The position numbers were made by a program, and so were the translations under genes. From NCBI GenBank assembly GCA_032629725.1, contig JAFEVB010000042.1, forward strand, positions 62,001 to 126,000: a stretch of 64,000 bases of DNA, written 5' to 3'. The notes under the pieces are model-generated. The model saw nothing but the letters and a program-made list of their open reading frames with translations. It was not told the DNA's origin and did no database searches. Of the stretch, positions 21,668 through 34,260 are shown in pieces. This DNA comes from Gremmenia infestans (lineage: Eukaryota; Ascomycota; Leotiomycetes; Helotiales; Hamatocanthoscyphaceae). How positions within the stretch are numbered: the first letter of the stretch is position 1; each line of letters begins with the position of its first letter.

Positions 21668-22474
21668 CTTGAGAGATTTATGGTGTGTAGGTTGTGCGGA
21701 GGAATGCTTTGTTATTGTTATTATTGTTGTTGTTGTTAGTGAAGGGGAAAGAGGAGGGATGCTTTTAAGGATGCAGCCGTTGATTAGTCTGGGGTGTGGG
21801 GGAAGATGCCGAGGCATGGAAAGAACAGGGGATGGATCGACCGAGAAGCCGACTATTCTGATCACGTGAATTGTGCCAACCACATTGATTACGACGAGTA
21901 GGTATATTTTCAATCAAATGGATGCATATTCTGAAGTTCAAACATTATCAAGGGGATATCTTCCTATTCCTTCCTTGGTGATTAATTGCTGATAAACGCG
22001 CTTTCTTTATTATTTACTTCGTTAAGGTCTTTCTCCTTTTAAACCTCGCGGCTTTTCTCGCTAGCAGCTTGACCTTTTCTGTCCGCTGAGTGGCGGGGCG
22101 GGGGTGCAGGGAGGGCCGATCTCTCTTTTTACTCGTCTCTCCGCGGTATGAAGTTATACTCGTGATCTGGACCACCAGGATTGCTTCGGGAGGTTTGCAT
22201 AGTGCAAGTTGCACTTTGGTACGGGACCAATTGCCACTCTCAGTTGATTGCGCCCTGGACCTTGCATCTTGTACTCGTACAGCTGCATATAGTCTTGTTG
22301 TGTCGCACAGTTGCTTGCGATCGAGCGTCTCCATTGGGTGCGTGCTCAACCGATATCTCAAAATGCAGGAAGCCTCGCTGTAAGCACTGCCACCCATAGC
22401 CTCATACCTGAACCATGATTTAATTCTCAATTACCACTGCTCCTTTCTTCCCTCCATCTCTTTCAGTCATCGCC
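21668..22474. other. Divergent promoter region
   Basis: It lies between the thiolase gene (leftward) and the HeLo-like/ankyrin gene (rightward). No gene seen apart from the CCGAGG box. A TATTGTT-type repeat lies at about 21711-21735 near the thiolase start. Confidence 0.5.
21809..21814 (-). promoter_or_regulatory. CCTCGG (CCGAGG) fatty-acid response box
   Basis: Plus-strand CCGAGG lies 142 bp upstream of the thiolase ATG, reading CCTCGG on the gene's strand. In Aspergillus this is the core site bound by FarA/FarB, which induce beta-oxidation genes on fatty acids. One hexamer can occur by chance, but the location is apt. Confidence 0.45.
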
Positions 22475-25410
22475 ATGGATCCTCTCAGTGGCGCCGCGAG
22501 CGTACTCACCGTCGTGGCAGCTGCCCTTCAATCCGGCATCGCGATTCACAAGGCTGTATCTGCCATTCGAAATGGCCCCGAGCATGTTTTACGTCTTGCG
22601 TCTGCTTTCGAGGATCTGAACAGCATTCTCCACCAACTCACCAGGGAGCCAGCTGTAAGTGAGGATCGACAGTCAGAGGATCTCACCGAACTGCGAAAAG
22701 CTACAGACAAATGTGTCAAAGACGTCGAAAGTTTTAGTAGAAAGCTGGCAAAGCTAACAGTCGTGCCTTCCGACAAGGACTTAAGCAAGGCCTGGAAGCA
22801 AGTCAAGACCTTGATCCGCAAGGATGATTTTCGAGACATGTGGCAGCTTGTCCTTCACCATATTTCGAGCCTCACACTTCAACTTAATGTTCTTCAGAGG
22901 TATTAGTTTCTAGCATTGATTGAAGATTAAGCTAACAGTCAATTAGAAATATGAGTCATCAACAACTACATAGCATAAGGAACCTGAACGACAACCTTGA
23001 CCAACGAATGTCCACCGAAACCCAATCAAGACAAGATACACGCGATGCTTTAGCTGTGACACGTGATACTCTTCACAATATCCGCGATAAAGTCGATCAG
23101 CTTCCTGCAATATCTATGGGACAATTCGAAGAGCTTAAAGGCATGCTTGCGCAAGTTCAGTCCCAGATGAAGGCACCCCCTGCGTCCCAGGTACCTTCTG
23201 AATACCCACGTGATAGCATTCATCAATTCACGTCAGATGCCGCCCAAGGTTCCGTTCAAGAATTCGAAGACGACTTTGAACGGCAGGAACTTCGTGAGAG
23301 TATTGACAGGCTGTGTAGCCTTGCAAATAAAGTAGGCGAAGGGGCGTTTATTGAGACACAGCCCTTGATTGAGGACCTGGACAAGTTGTTGGACGCGGTA
23401 ATGGCCGCTGCCGCTGCAAAGAACCGGAGCCTCAGAAAGCGGAAGGATGACCTGGGTAACCAGTTTTCTGGCCTAAGCGTTCGAGCTCTTTATTTCCATG
23501 ATTCTTTTATCAGCTTATTAAATTACCTCAAATCTTGGGGCATTCGCGAGCTGTAATTCTTACTCACGGGTTGTCTACAGGACTCCGTAGAAGAAGTTTC
23601 CTCTGATATTCGAGCCTTCAAAAGAGTCAAGGGTATTTTGGATGCCAGTTTCCAGTTAATCATCAACCAGCCTGGTCTGTATATCTCACTCCGTATCTAT
23701 TTCTTTTGCTAATACCCAAAGTCCGCTCAATCTCCACGCTGGATATTAGCAAGAATCATGCAATCAAACGAAGTTTCTGCGAATACACCATAGATAATGG
23801 TAAAGTCATGTTAAGGACAAAGTCTAAAGAGCTTCTCGGCCCTATTCTTGATGACTCAGACAGGACGCGAAACAGAACGGTTGAATTTTCAGCTACTTTA
23901 GACTTCCTCCCTACTCCTGGTGCTCTGTCTTCTTTTAAGGCAAAAGTATCAGCTTGTTTCAGACAGACAATTGACAGAAATGGCCTCCATACACTTCACC
24001 CTACCATTTTCGTACACACGATGGTGCCGAGTAGCTCGAAGGTCTTTGACTGCGTGAAAAATGGAGACTTGGATGAGATTCTTATATTGTTGCGAAATCG
24101 AAAAGCCTCGCTGAGGGATTGCGATGAGCTTGGAAGACCGCTGCTTAACGTAAGTTACTTGCATACGAGCGGAGTATTGTGCGACTGAAAAATGTGGTTC
24201 TAGTACGCTCTCCACAATGCACAACCCCGCGTTTGTAGTTTCCTTATACAGCAAGGGGCGGATGTCGATGCCATTGAGCCAGACGTAGTTCCGTTCTCGT
24301 TGGTATCAAGGTGAGCATAGACTAAAAGCCCGACGAATCACTGCTAAACTGCTTCTCTTAAAGCTTATGCCGGCCGCTTCTGTCGCACAGATATCCTCAG
24401 GGGAAGAAAGGCTTAGAAAGCCAAAAAGTGCTCCTAGATGCCGGGGCAGATGTGCTTGTGTGCGATAAAAGAATGATTACACCATTAAACTATCATATGC
24501 ATGATGGAGACACGGTAAGTTCAGTATCTGAACTTTGACTTTGACCCAACGTACTAACCAGTTGTAGGAATTTGCGAAGCAGATGGCAAAGAACTTGAAT
24601 TTGTTTGAGCTAGAAGAGAGAGACTTCAGGGGCCGAACAATTCTGTTGCAATTTTTAGGCTATATCCCTGGATTTAGTTTTCCGGCTTTCGAGATGTTTC
24701 TTCAGAAGGGTCCTTATATAGATGCTCGCGACATGTATGGAAACACCTGCCTTCATATAGCCCTGGTGACGACTTCCCTATTCGGGGATGTAGATCATAT
24801 TGGGCATCTGCATATTATAATTCGTCTGATCCAAGCAGGCGCTGATGTCTACGCTATCAACGAGAATGGACAATCCGTGTCAGATATGGTATACTCTGGA
24901 TGTCCCGAGGCACATTTTTGTGGCAGCTACAAAAAAGATCTATGGGAGGCAGCATTGGGGATCTGCGGCTATGATCTTGTTGAGTTCCGAAGAGGTCGTG
25001 ATACAAAGGTTCATTTCAGCCGACGGTATTTGAAAAGTTCTTACGAAAGTTTCCAAAGGAGGGTCAGGGAGGCCACAGGAGATTGCCAGTTGGAAGACAT
25101 ACAGTCGTATGATGGTGATGATTCTCTTTCAACTACGTCGGACTGGGACGACGAGCAGCTGAGCGAAATTGACGAGGAACACGAGTCCTTGGAAAATAAG
25201 GAACAGTTACCTACTCGACCAACTTCCCCGAGTGGGTTAAAACCAGCTGATGAGGACGACAGCGAAGGCTTTCAAATACCCGACGAGGACCTTATGGACA
25301 TTGATCAGAGTTCTCATTCACTTGATGCGCCATCGATGATTCCAGCCTGGCTTGAATTGCAAGAGAAGGAGCTGGAAGTAAATCCGTGGAGGGATATATT
25401 AACCTGTTAA
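22475..25410 (+). CDS. NLR-like protein: HeLo-like N-terminal domain plus ankyrin-type repeats
   Basis: Seven exons (22475-22899, 22947-23478, 23581-23674, 23722-24149, 24204-24310, 24364-24514, 24568-25410) give 859 residues. Residues 1-140 match the fungal STAND N-terminal (HeLo-like) domain: MDPLSGAASVLTVVAAALQS, then HVLRLASAFEDLNSIL. A coiled-coil region follows (DTRDALAVTRDTLHNIRDKV). The middle part ends in degenerate ankyrin repeats (VFDCVKNGDLDEILILLRN, YALHNAQPRVCSFLIQQGAD, YGNTCLHIAL, LIQAGADVYAINENGQS). The tail is acidic (LSEIDEEHESLE). No Walker A or NACHT motif is visible between N-domain and repeats, so it is not a full NLR. HeLo-like domains act in incompatibility and cell death in related proteins; here the role is inference. 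The donor at 23479 (GTTCGA) is the weakest junction. Confidence 0.78.
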
Positions 25411-25566
25411 CGGAACGATCATTGGGATTGGACTAAGACTTTTGTTCATCACTGACTCATTTGTCTGGTCATTTCGGGGAGCTAGAGCATCGAACCTCCA
25501 GGCCCCCGTCATTTCGATATTTCCAATGATCTTACAATTATTCCCATAGAAGCCTAAGAGTTATGA

Positions 25567-26665
25567 CTAAGCGCATTTACCACTCTTGCAGACCAAAGCA
25601 TCAGAGCAATCGTTCTCATTCGAGCAGGTAGCACCTGCTGAATGTTAGCAGACACTTCATTCACACCTGACATGAGACTTACCTGCACAATGTCCAGGCC
25701 ATGAGCAAGTACCAGTAGAAGTCGGAGTGCCCGCCGAGGAAGACTTTGTCGATGTCTTCAAGGTTGTTGCTGGTGGAGTAGGATTCGACGAGCTTGGGGT
25801 AGTGCCACTTCCACCACCAATCCGCTGGATGAGCTTGTCGCCGAGTGACTTGATGCTGCTTTCAAAATCGGTAGCAGAGTCAGCATCCCAGGCAGCACTT
25901 GCTCCAGGAACGGCGTCTTTTCCAGTAAAAGCAATGTATAGAACGTCGGTTTCATCATGACCGGAATCGCCATTTACGCTGTTGCCGAAACAGAATGTTG
26001 CCATTGAGATGGACGCTTCTCCGATGACTGCTTTTGGTCCATCATCACCATTTTCGTCGCCCCATATACCATAGAACTTGGAAGCATCAGCATAGGTCAT
26101 CGTCCCCCTAGAATTTTTCAATCATACCATCTTGCCACCGCATACCACGGCCATCAAACTCAGTGGTTCAACGCCTTTGCTTTGAGGATCGAATGAGCCC
26201 TTGCTTCCTACGTTTCCAAACACTACGTAGGGATGCACGAAGGCGTTCAAATCCTTCACTCCTTTGTTATATGAAGCAACTGTATCCTCGAACGACGTCT
26301 GGCTTTGAGTGTCACCAGATGATCCACATCGTCCATCATCACCCTTCCCATGCTGCACTCCATCACAGTCGATATCCATATCTGCCATTGCGCCTCCAGT
26401 CCCTTGAAGGTATATGACTTGGTAGTCATCGAGATGGTCGCCGCAGTACGAGAATGCTGCACTCGGTCAGTAGGCGTCTTGATGTGGGGTGGATGGACGA
26501 ACTATTTGGGCCATCATCATGGGCATAAAACCCCTCGCTCAACTTATTACTGCAGGAGCCTGCCGACTTGATACCATCATAGAAACTTTGGACATTACTT
26601 GGAACATCTGCAGCCAAGCAGCGGCTGGCGAGAACTAGAGCTAGAAGTGGGCTGTAAGAACGCAT
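25567..26665 (-). CDS. GH75 endo-chitosanase, secreted
   Basis: Four exons (26665-26503, 26456-26128, 26076-25683, 25634-25567) give 317 residues. The signal peptide is MRSYSPLLALVLASRCLA. The GH75 fold is recognised from SFYDGIKSAGSCSNKLSEGF, FSYCGDHLDDYQVIYLQG, the acidic DMDIDCDG segment (family catalytic Asp region), VHPYVVFGNVGS, PLSLMAVVCGGKM joined to FYGIWGDENGD, and GEASISMATFCFG with the general-acid Glu. After the catalytic domain come a Ser/Thr/Pro linker and a Cys-rich tail (CSWPGHCAGATCSNENDCSD) ending CKSGKCA, seven Cys within about 30 residues. This small disulphide module may bind carbohydrate (inference). The enzyme cleaves chitosan outside the cell. Introns are 46-51 nt; the first has a clean CTACTGAC branch site. 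Confidence 0.92.
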
Positions 26666-29600
26666 GATTAATGAATTTGTAGATAAAAGGCTGGGTGAAG
26701 AGTTTCTTTGGCTTACAGGAATAGCCCTCTATATATATAAAATTGTTCATATCGCATGCCGTATAGCTACACAATTATAGCTGTACAAGCTCTGTACTAA
26801 CATTCCTTGGTGTAAGACGCACACTCCTCGAAGGAATCAAAGCCCACCAATGGCACATAAACTCGGTACCATCAAATTAGCTTAACCCCCCAGTCCCCCA
26901 AATACGATGTCAGAGTAGCACCAAAACCTTAACCATGTGTCTTCTGCATGCCGTCCAAGGAGCGCGTGGGATGAGCTAAAACGCAGATATTAGACGGATT
27001 GGGCGTTGCGTCCCGCGTTTAGCTTCTCAGCCGCGCAGATCTTATCAATGCCTTGCAGGCAGGATGGCAAGCTTATCTAAGTCTGAAACAGGTACGAGGT
27101 GCAAGGTACGGTTTTCTGGAAGAGAAAGGATTCTTTGCCGAAAGCCTCACGGGTTGAAAATAGAACGCAGGGAGCAGAGCGGGAATTAGGTAATACAGTC
27201 ATGTGTCGAGTAACGCCAGGGTGAAAGCCTTTCCTCTCGAGAGATCACATCATTTGTGGTATTTGAAATGGGGTCTTTTGGTTTAATTGGATAGGATGGT
27301 CGTAATGCTGAACTTTGCAAAGCCATCGAATGCAACAGTTACCAGGTATATAAGGTAGGTAGACCAGCCTCAACGCCGGGTACGGGTACAGTCATGTACA
27401 ACGACATGGCATTCTGTGGGGACTGAGGAACGTCTAGAGCCACCGTGTCAGCCTTCTAGAAGTGAGACGGTCAGCATAAGATCATGTAATAAATGTCCTC
27501 GACATACCCGTATATCTTTCATCATCTTGTCCTCCTGGATTTAGTCACTATTTGGAATTGCCTTTCTACTCACATCTAGGATTACGGGTGCCAATCATAT
27601 TCATAACGTCCGGTATCGTATCTCCTGGCGGATATGCGTTGCATATTTTAACACTTTTTAGAAGACAAATTACCCATGTTGGCAATTGAGAAACTATATA
27701 TAGAGGTTCTAGCAGTGTATTTATTCCAACATCGGTTTCAACAAACGTTTACTACAGCAATATAATCACTCTTTCGGATCCCTCATATCGATCGAGTCTT
27801 CCTTCTCAAATCTGACAATGTTCTCTGTCAATACAGCTTCGCTCTGCTCCGCCCTTCTCTTGAGTCAAAAACTATATAACATAGTGGGTCCTTTTTGCCC
27901 AAGCCAAATACCTAATCCTTAGATAGTATTGTGGTGGGGGCTCGATTGGTATCTGTTGGGTCGGGGTCTGTCACGTGGTCTACCATGTGACATTGATTCT
28001 TGTCTTGTACATAGTTGGCTTCTTTCTTACTCCTCCTCCTTTCCACAGGCAGGGGAGGCAGGCAGGTCTGCAATAGACACTTCACCTCCCCCTACTTAAG
28101 ACCTCTTTCACTCCCTTCCTCTATTCCTTCTCTTTGTTTCTCTGCCTTCGGCTAGCTGCGCCGCTCTATAGTATATCCTCTTTTCCACCTAGTAGATAAA
28201 TAAAGTACTTTTCACGCAATTATAAATCATGAGAAGTATAATAAAAATTTTCAAAACAGGGTTTGGGAGAAAACACATAAGCTCGTTTGATTATTTGCTC
28301 TTCATTTTTACTTCCAATCTTCTTCTACCATCTGCGTTCCTATACCCATTCTCTAACCTTACATCCTCAATAATATAGAACCAAAAATATCATAAACCCA
28401 CTAAACTTGTCCGGTTCATATTATGACTAAAGTAATCAGCTGTATTAAAACCATGTCGAACAGTGGTTTCAGACTCGCTGCTGCATATACGTATACTACC
28501 ATAGCCCACTCAGGAACGGCATCTAATATAACCTAGGCCTTGGAGCTGGAATCGAACTCAGATGAAGATAGAGACGTCGTCGATGATAACAATAAGTAAT
28601 GATAACGAGACCGTAGATGTCAGTTGTGGAAGAGCATGACCGCTAGCTGAAGCTTATTTGAGGGGTGAGTTATCGATTTTCATTAATTACAATCACGTAC
28701 CACTTCTTGTAGCCTTCACCAACTTATAATCGCTTGCTCTTCAGACCCAATGATATATTATACAAAGTGTCCAAGGCATAGGCGGTCGAATCATGCAACT
28801 AATAGACGAAGACGACTTCGAGGGCGAGGCGTTCATCGCTGCGGAGGGCAAGCAAATGAATCTCTTAGCTGGCAGGTAACCTAACTAGAATGAAGAGAGG
28901 ACTCGGAGGACAATATTTTCGTTATACGAGGATAACTAGGTATCGAATAAGGGTAAGGAGAAGGCTTACCATAATGAGGTCAGACTTGAACGTGAACTTG
29001 GTATCAGCAGACGAATTAACACGTTTCAACTTCACACGGCGCCGTGGAAAGTAAGATCCTAGAATATAAGTATGGCCGCATAAGTGAACCTTGATTTTCG
29101 TTTTCGGTGGATGAATGGATGGATGGCATCGCTAACTCAGTGCCTTGAAATGGACAGCCAGACAGCAGGCTAGGCTGACACGCCGAAATGTGCTGGGGGA
29201 GGTGAAGGTTTCTAAAAAGGAAGAGGCGAGGTGGAGAAGGCTCCGAGAAGGGCAAATCTTGAATGTGCATATGTTAACGAAGGTGTAATAGAAGACTTCC
29301 TAAAGGGTAAACTACATTAGAGCCAATGGCTAGTACTGTCGAAGTGACTGTCCCGTGTACTGCAAGGGGGACGAATAAGCAGGCCAATCTCGTTAGCGAA
29401 AGGTTCAAGGCCATAACGATTTCGATGAATTTATCTTAAAAGCTCATGGCATATTCATAAGCTGCCATAGGTAGGTATTGGGTGCCGGTTTGTATCTACC
29501 CAGCACTAGATGCCAGTTTATAAGCTCGGCAAGGGAATATCACGTGATTATCTAGATCAAACAATCACTAAAGATGCTATGCATTGATTGCCAACTTTGA

Positions 29601-31282
29601 AAACATTACACAAAAAGATTTCACGACTTCGCATCACCCAAACCACTAGAATCGGCATGTTTACTCGCATGTTTAGTGGGGAGATCTGGCACGTGACTCG
29701 TGGCAAGCAAGGGGTACGAACTCGGAGTGAGTTTCAAATGGCGCCGGTGTTCCACAGCTCAGCCACAATGGTAGACCTGATTTCTGGCCGTTGAGAGAGA
29801 GTAAGAGCCAATAACTGATGAGAGGTACATGCGATTTGATGTGATCTTCGCTGTACTCGCTCGAGGAGTATACCTCTCCGTAGTACGATGATGCGTTGTC
29901 GCAAATGCATCAGCTGTGGCTTGAAAAGCTTGTCGGATAGGTCCAATGCGGGAGCAGCGCAGCCTTCTGGACCTCGTCATAGAGTCCAGGGAGGGCAATG
30001 CATGGCATGCATGGATAGCCAACTGTTCCTGAGTCAAGTCAAGAGGTGGAATCAAACAGAATATCCTGTTGAGAGACGACGCGTGTATAATGGAATGGTG
30101 AGAAATTATAATGAATCGAAGTGGAATTATAATGAGACTGCGGTATAAGATGACGACTCGCGATACAGTCAGTTACTTGGGGGTAATAATTTGCATTTCG
30201 CAGAGTGTACCTGAGAGGGAAATGTCGGTCTGTAAGATAAGATTCTGACTGTACTGTAGGAGAGAGACAAAGAAAAGACCCCAATATGGTATAGATGGAG
30301 AAAGAGATAGAGAGATAGAGAGGGAGAGAGAGAGAGAGAGAGTGTGTCTACTGTACCTCTTGAGAGAAATAGCAAAGATAATTATATAACTCACCTCACT
30401 CATACGAAATAGGATCGGTTACTGGCTACTGGGTTGGGCTGGCCGGGTCCTTTGAAGTAAATGCCAAGAACGTCGTGGCATTAATTGTTGCCAAGCAAAT
30501 TAAAATCAAGGATACCTTAATCTTACAAGAGAGCCAGAGCGTGCTTCATCGGGCATCCTCCTCTCCTCTCCTGCTCTTCTCATTCCTCTTCCAAATAAAA
30601 CTTCACGATATTAACATCGATACAATTATTCCATACGCCTTACGAGCCACAATACCTAGGTACCTACTAAACAAGCTGAGGCGCAGTTCACCCTCAGGCA
30701 CCGACACGAGGCTTCTCTCCAGGCTCTTTTCCTTCTGACTGCTCCACACTTCGCCCCCAAAACCAGGCGGATCCCACTGTTCCTTGCGCAACCTGCACGA
30801 GGCTGTGAGAAAAAGGCCGCGACATATACATACCTAGGTACCTTACCATACCATACACAAGACCGAGGGGTATTTGCAGACTCTCTGCAGTTTATATATC
30901 AACAATTCTTTGTCGCACAACCACGACAACGACACGAACCCGACAATTTTACCTTTCCCCTGCCCTTTCTTGGCATTGGCATTGGCATTGGCACTGGCAC
31001 TACTATAGCAACCAACCAGTCTTACCTTACGCCCCGTCAATACCACCCACCAGTCCGCCTCGCTTTAGGCGCAAATCAACGAGACCCACCAATATCCCTC
31101 ATTATTGAACGTCCCTTGCGTCGCACATTCACATACATCTCCACATTCACGCAATCACAACAATCATGCCGGGATTCCAAATGCGTCAGTAATTCGATTC
31201 CTCTGCGCAATCCTTGATCTTCTTCCATCTTTGACTCCTCCACTCCTCCACTCACACTCCAATTCGTGGCCTTTAACTTACT
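26666..31282. other. Long gene-poor region (4.6 kb)
   Basis: No supported gene on either strand. A short coding-like piece at about 28804-28880 (IDEDDFEGEAFIAAEGKQMN) ends in a donor-like GTAACC and may be debris of a repeat or lost gene. A GA microsatellite lies at 30301-30342 and GGCATT repeats at 30971-31000. TACCTAGGTA palindromes occur at about 30653 and 30831. The right end should hold the promoter of the Ca2+/H+ exchanger. Confidence 0.5.
30301..30342. repeat. GA microsatellite
   Basis: Imperfect GATA/GA tract becoming a pure (GA)n run of about ten units. Confidence 0.85.
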
Positions 31283-33134
31283 ATGTACCGAATAGACTCC
31301 ATCAAACGCCAGGCTAGGAAAGAAGCCTGGTATGGCGATTCTATGAACCCTTTCCGAAAAACCGGACGATCCAGTACATGGCACGACCACAATGATCTCG
31401 AATCTGCGAATGGCGCCGAAGACCAGACCTCATTATCAAATGTACAAACAGAACCTATAGGACACTCGTCAGGGCTGAATGGTGGAGACGATGTTGGCGC
31501 ATCTTCAAAGAATGAGGAGTTTAAAATGACAACACCCTCAGGCGCCGGGCGATCCAGCGATCCAGAAAGTACTACCACGGGAACTACACTAGAAAAAACA
31601 TCGACGCGCCCTCCCAGTGCCGAAGAAAAGGCTCGCCGACGATTTGTCGGGGGATTCTTCAAAAGGAATAAAGGCGCCTCGAATTCCGATGAGGAGGTGG
31701 AGGTACCCAAAAAGCGACCATGGTACCTGGGCAAAATCTTGAAGCACAAGCCGTTCACGCTCAGAAATCAGTTGCAGGCGACTATCTTTAATTCCTGGAT
31801 CAACATCTTGTTGCTAGCTGCTCCTGCCGGTATTGCATGCAACTACGCACATCTAGATGGGAAGGTCATCTTTTGTGTCAATTTTATTGCCATTATCCCT
31901 CTAGCAGCCATGCTAAGCTTTGCTACGGAAGAAATTGCTCTTCATGTTGGAGAGAGTCTGGGTGGTCTACTAAATGCCTCGTTTGGGTAAGCTCGCCATT
32001 TTTCATGCTCTGTCTATAGAACCGCCCGCTAATCAAACCAGTAATGCCGTCGAGATCATCGTTGCAGTTATTGCCCTGGCAAAAGACAATATTACAGTTG
32101 TCCAAACATCTCTAATTGGCAGTATGCTCTCCAACTTGCTACTCGTACTTGGCATGTGTTTCTTCTTCGGTGGACTTCGAAGACAAGAACAATTCTTCAA
32201 TCAGACCGTTGCCCAGACCGCTGCCAGTTTATTGGCTCTCGCTATTGGCAGCATCATCATTCCAACTTGCTTCGCCCAGTTTGGCTGGCCTGGTGAAACA
32301 GTAGCCCCAGTTACTAGAGTCGCAGCTCTTTCTCGTGGAACGTCTGTGATCCTCCTTGTCGTCTACGGATGCTACCTTTTCTTCCAACTGAAGACGCATT
32401 CCGAGGATTTCAACAAGGAGAGTCAAAAGGTTGCAAAGAAGCCACGCAAGAATGCGTTGCCTGATGGGGCCGTTTTTAAGGGTCTCGCTAAAGCAGGTGG
32501 CGTTAGCGCTGGTCCTGGCAGAGCAAATGTGGTTGACAGACCACCAAACGATGAGCTGATTCTCCCCAATGCCTACGAAGAAACGCCGGACGAACCTGAG
32601 GAGCCCCAACTTCATATCGCTGTTGCATGGGCTACTTTGGCTGGTGCTACTGCTATCATTGGACTTTGCGCCGAGTTCATGGTTGATGGTATCGATTCTG
32701 TCACCAAGAGTGGTGCAATCTCAGTCGAATTTGTTGGTCTTATCCTGCTTCCCATCGTTGGAAACGCGGCCGAACATGCTACAGCTGTGACGGTAGCTGT
32801 CAAGGACAAGATGGATCTTGCTATTGGTGTTGCGGTTGGCTCCAGTATGCAGATTGCCTTATTGGTACTACCATTGGTTGTTGTGATTGGATGGATCATG
32901 GGCAAAGATGATATGAACTTGAACTTCGATGGCTTCCAAGTTGCTGTACTCTTTGTCGCAGTTCTACTCGTCAATTACCTTATCGCAGATGGCCGCAGTC
33001 ATTGGCTTGAGGGCATGCTATTGCAATGTCTGTATCTGTGAGTACTACGTTTTCCCCATTCAAATGCTGTTGCTGACTTTTCAAGCATTATTGCCGTGTG
33101 TGCCTGGTACTACCCAGAAGTTTCAGCATCATGA
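31283..33134 (+). CDS. Vacuolar Ca2+/H+ exchanger (CaCA family, VCX1-like)
   Basis: Three exons (31283-31986, 32042-33037, 33086-33134) give 582 residues. The first 150 or so residues are hydrophilic, Ser/Thr- and charge-rich, a probable regulatory cytosolic N-tail. The transport domain carries both CaCA alpha-repeats: GESLGGLLNASFGNAVEIIV (alpha-1, interrupted by intron 1) and LPIVGNAAEHATAVTVAVKD with GVAVGSSMQIALLVLPLVVV (alpha-2). A long charged loop between the halves (KESQKVAKKPRKNALPDGAV) is typical. It should exchange cytosolic Ca2+ for vacuolar protons. The last exon codes only 16 residues (IIAVCAWYYPEVSAS), matching the family C-terminus. The ATG at 31283 is the first in frame; MNPFRKTG at 31343 is an alternative start. 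Confidence 0.92.
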
Positions 33135-33666
33135 TTCGTCGCACCGGCGAGAGAACCCAAGACAAGCGGCACATTCGAGCCAAGTACGAAATCCTGGGTT
33201 CAGCCAAGAATCCTAAGAATACCGATGGTGTGGCATACAGCCTCGTGGTGGATGAAAGCGGCACCAGTTTATATGTAGGGTGGGGCACCAAATCTCGGAT
33301 AATGAGCGCCACTTTAATATCTAGCACGAACCAGCTAACAACATACCACGCCTGTGGCGTTCGACCTTCAACACAACACAACACATTATATACTTCCATT
33401 CATCGTTGGCCAGCGGCCCGACTTTCAACCTTCATCACATCACCGGATGTCTCAGACCAGATGTTCAACACCCGACAATCCATGTCCATTCTCAGATACC
33501 CTAACTTTTGCTCCTTTGTATAAATCATCTCTCGCGATCCACACGCACATCGTTTTTCATTATCATGTATGTAGTATCTCAAATCAGCAAGAAACAAGAC
33601 CGTAAGGCTGGATGGAGTTTCGGATGGGATGGGGAGGTATTATTCTTAAATAATCTGTGGTTCTCT

Positions 33667-33690
33667 TGGATGGATGGATGGATGGATGGA
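33667..33690. repeat. GGAT microsatellite
   Basis: About six tandem GGAT units. Confidence 0.85.
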
Positions 33691-33907
33691 CAGTCAGATA
33701 AAGAGAGAAGAAAATAAATAATACAGATTAGGAAGAAATTAATGCGATATCATACACGTATGCGTATACATAGGGTTCTGGGATAGGATTCAGGGGTTGG
33801 TGAGGTCTTATAGGGGAAGGAAGGTGTGCAGGTTTTCCGTAAGTGGGTAAGTGAGTGAGTGGACTGCGGCTTTGGTGTGGGAAGAGGGGTTATAATCAGG
33901 TGGGTTA

Positions 33908-33927
33908 GTGTGTGTGTGTGTGTGTGT
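33908..33927. repeat. GT microsatellite
   Basis: About ten GT units. Confidence 0.85.
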
Positions 33928-33985
33928 TCTTGGATGTGGGCAGAGAATGGAAGAGAAGATACCTAGATACCACACGACACGACAC

Positions 33986-34008
33986 GGCATGGCATGGCAT
34001 GGCATGGC
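33986..34008. repeat. GGCAT microsatellite
   Basis: About four and a half GGCAT units, preceded by CACGA repeats. Confidence 0.8.
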
Positions 34009-34220
34009 ACTGTGGTTTTTGAGGTGACGTTGAGTAGGAGGGAGGGAGAGAAAGGAAGGAGCGAATTACAAGATTGACCGCTTCGTTCTTGCTCGTTCTG
34101 GATAAGTTGTCCTGGATGGAGGTTGCAAGAAAGAGAGAGAGAAGGTTTCGCTTAATTCATTTGCTGGGAGAGGAAAGGAGGGATGAGATGAGGCGTTGTG
34201 TTGTGTTGTTTACGTGGAGT

Positions 34221-34260
34221 GGAGGGGAGGGGAGGGGAGGGGAGGGGAGGGGAGGGGAGG
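34221..34260 (+). repeat. GGGGA tandem repeat, strong G-quadruplex candidate
   Basis: About eight perfect GGGGA units. Runs of four G spaced by one A give many possible four-tetrad quadruplexes with one-base loops on the plus strand, about 1.05 kb upstream of the SNF2 helicase ATG. Confidence 0.85.

Noticed and set aside
27950..28230. Possible solo LTR (TGTTGGGTCGG start, pyrimidine-rich end, CACGTG words)
   Set aside because: No convincing target-site duplication, primer-binding site or second copy within the window; only a whole-genome search could decide.
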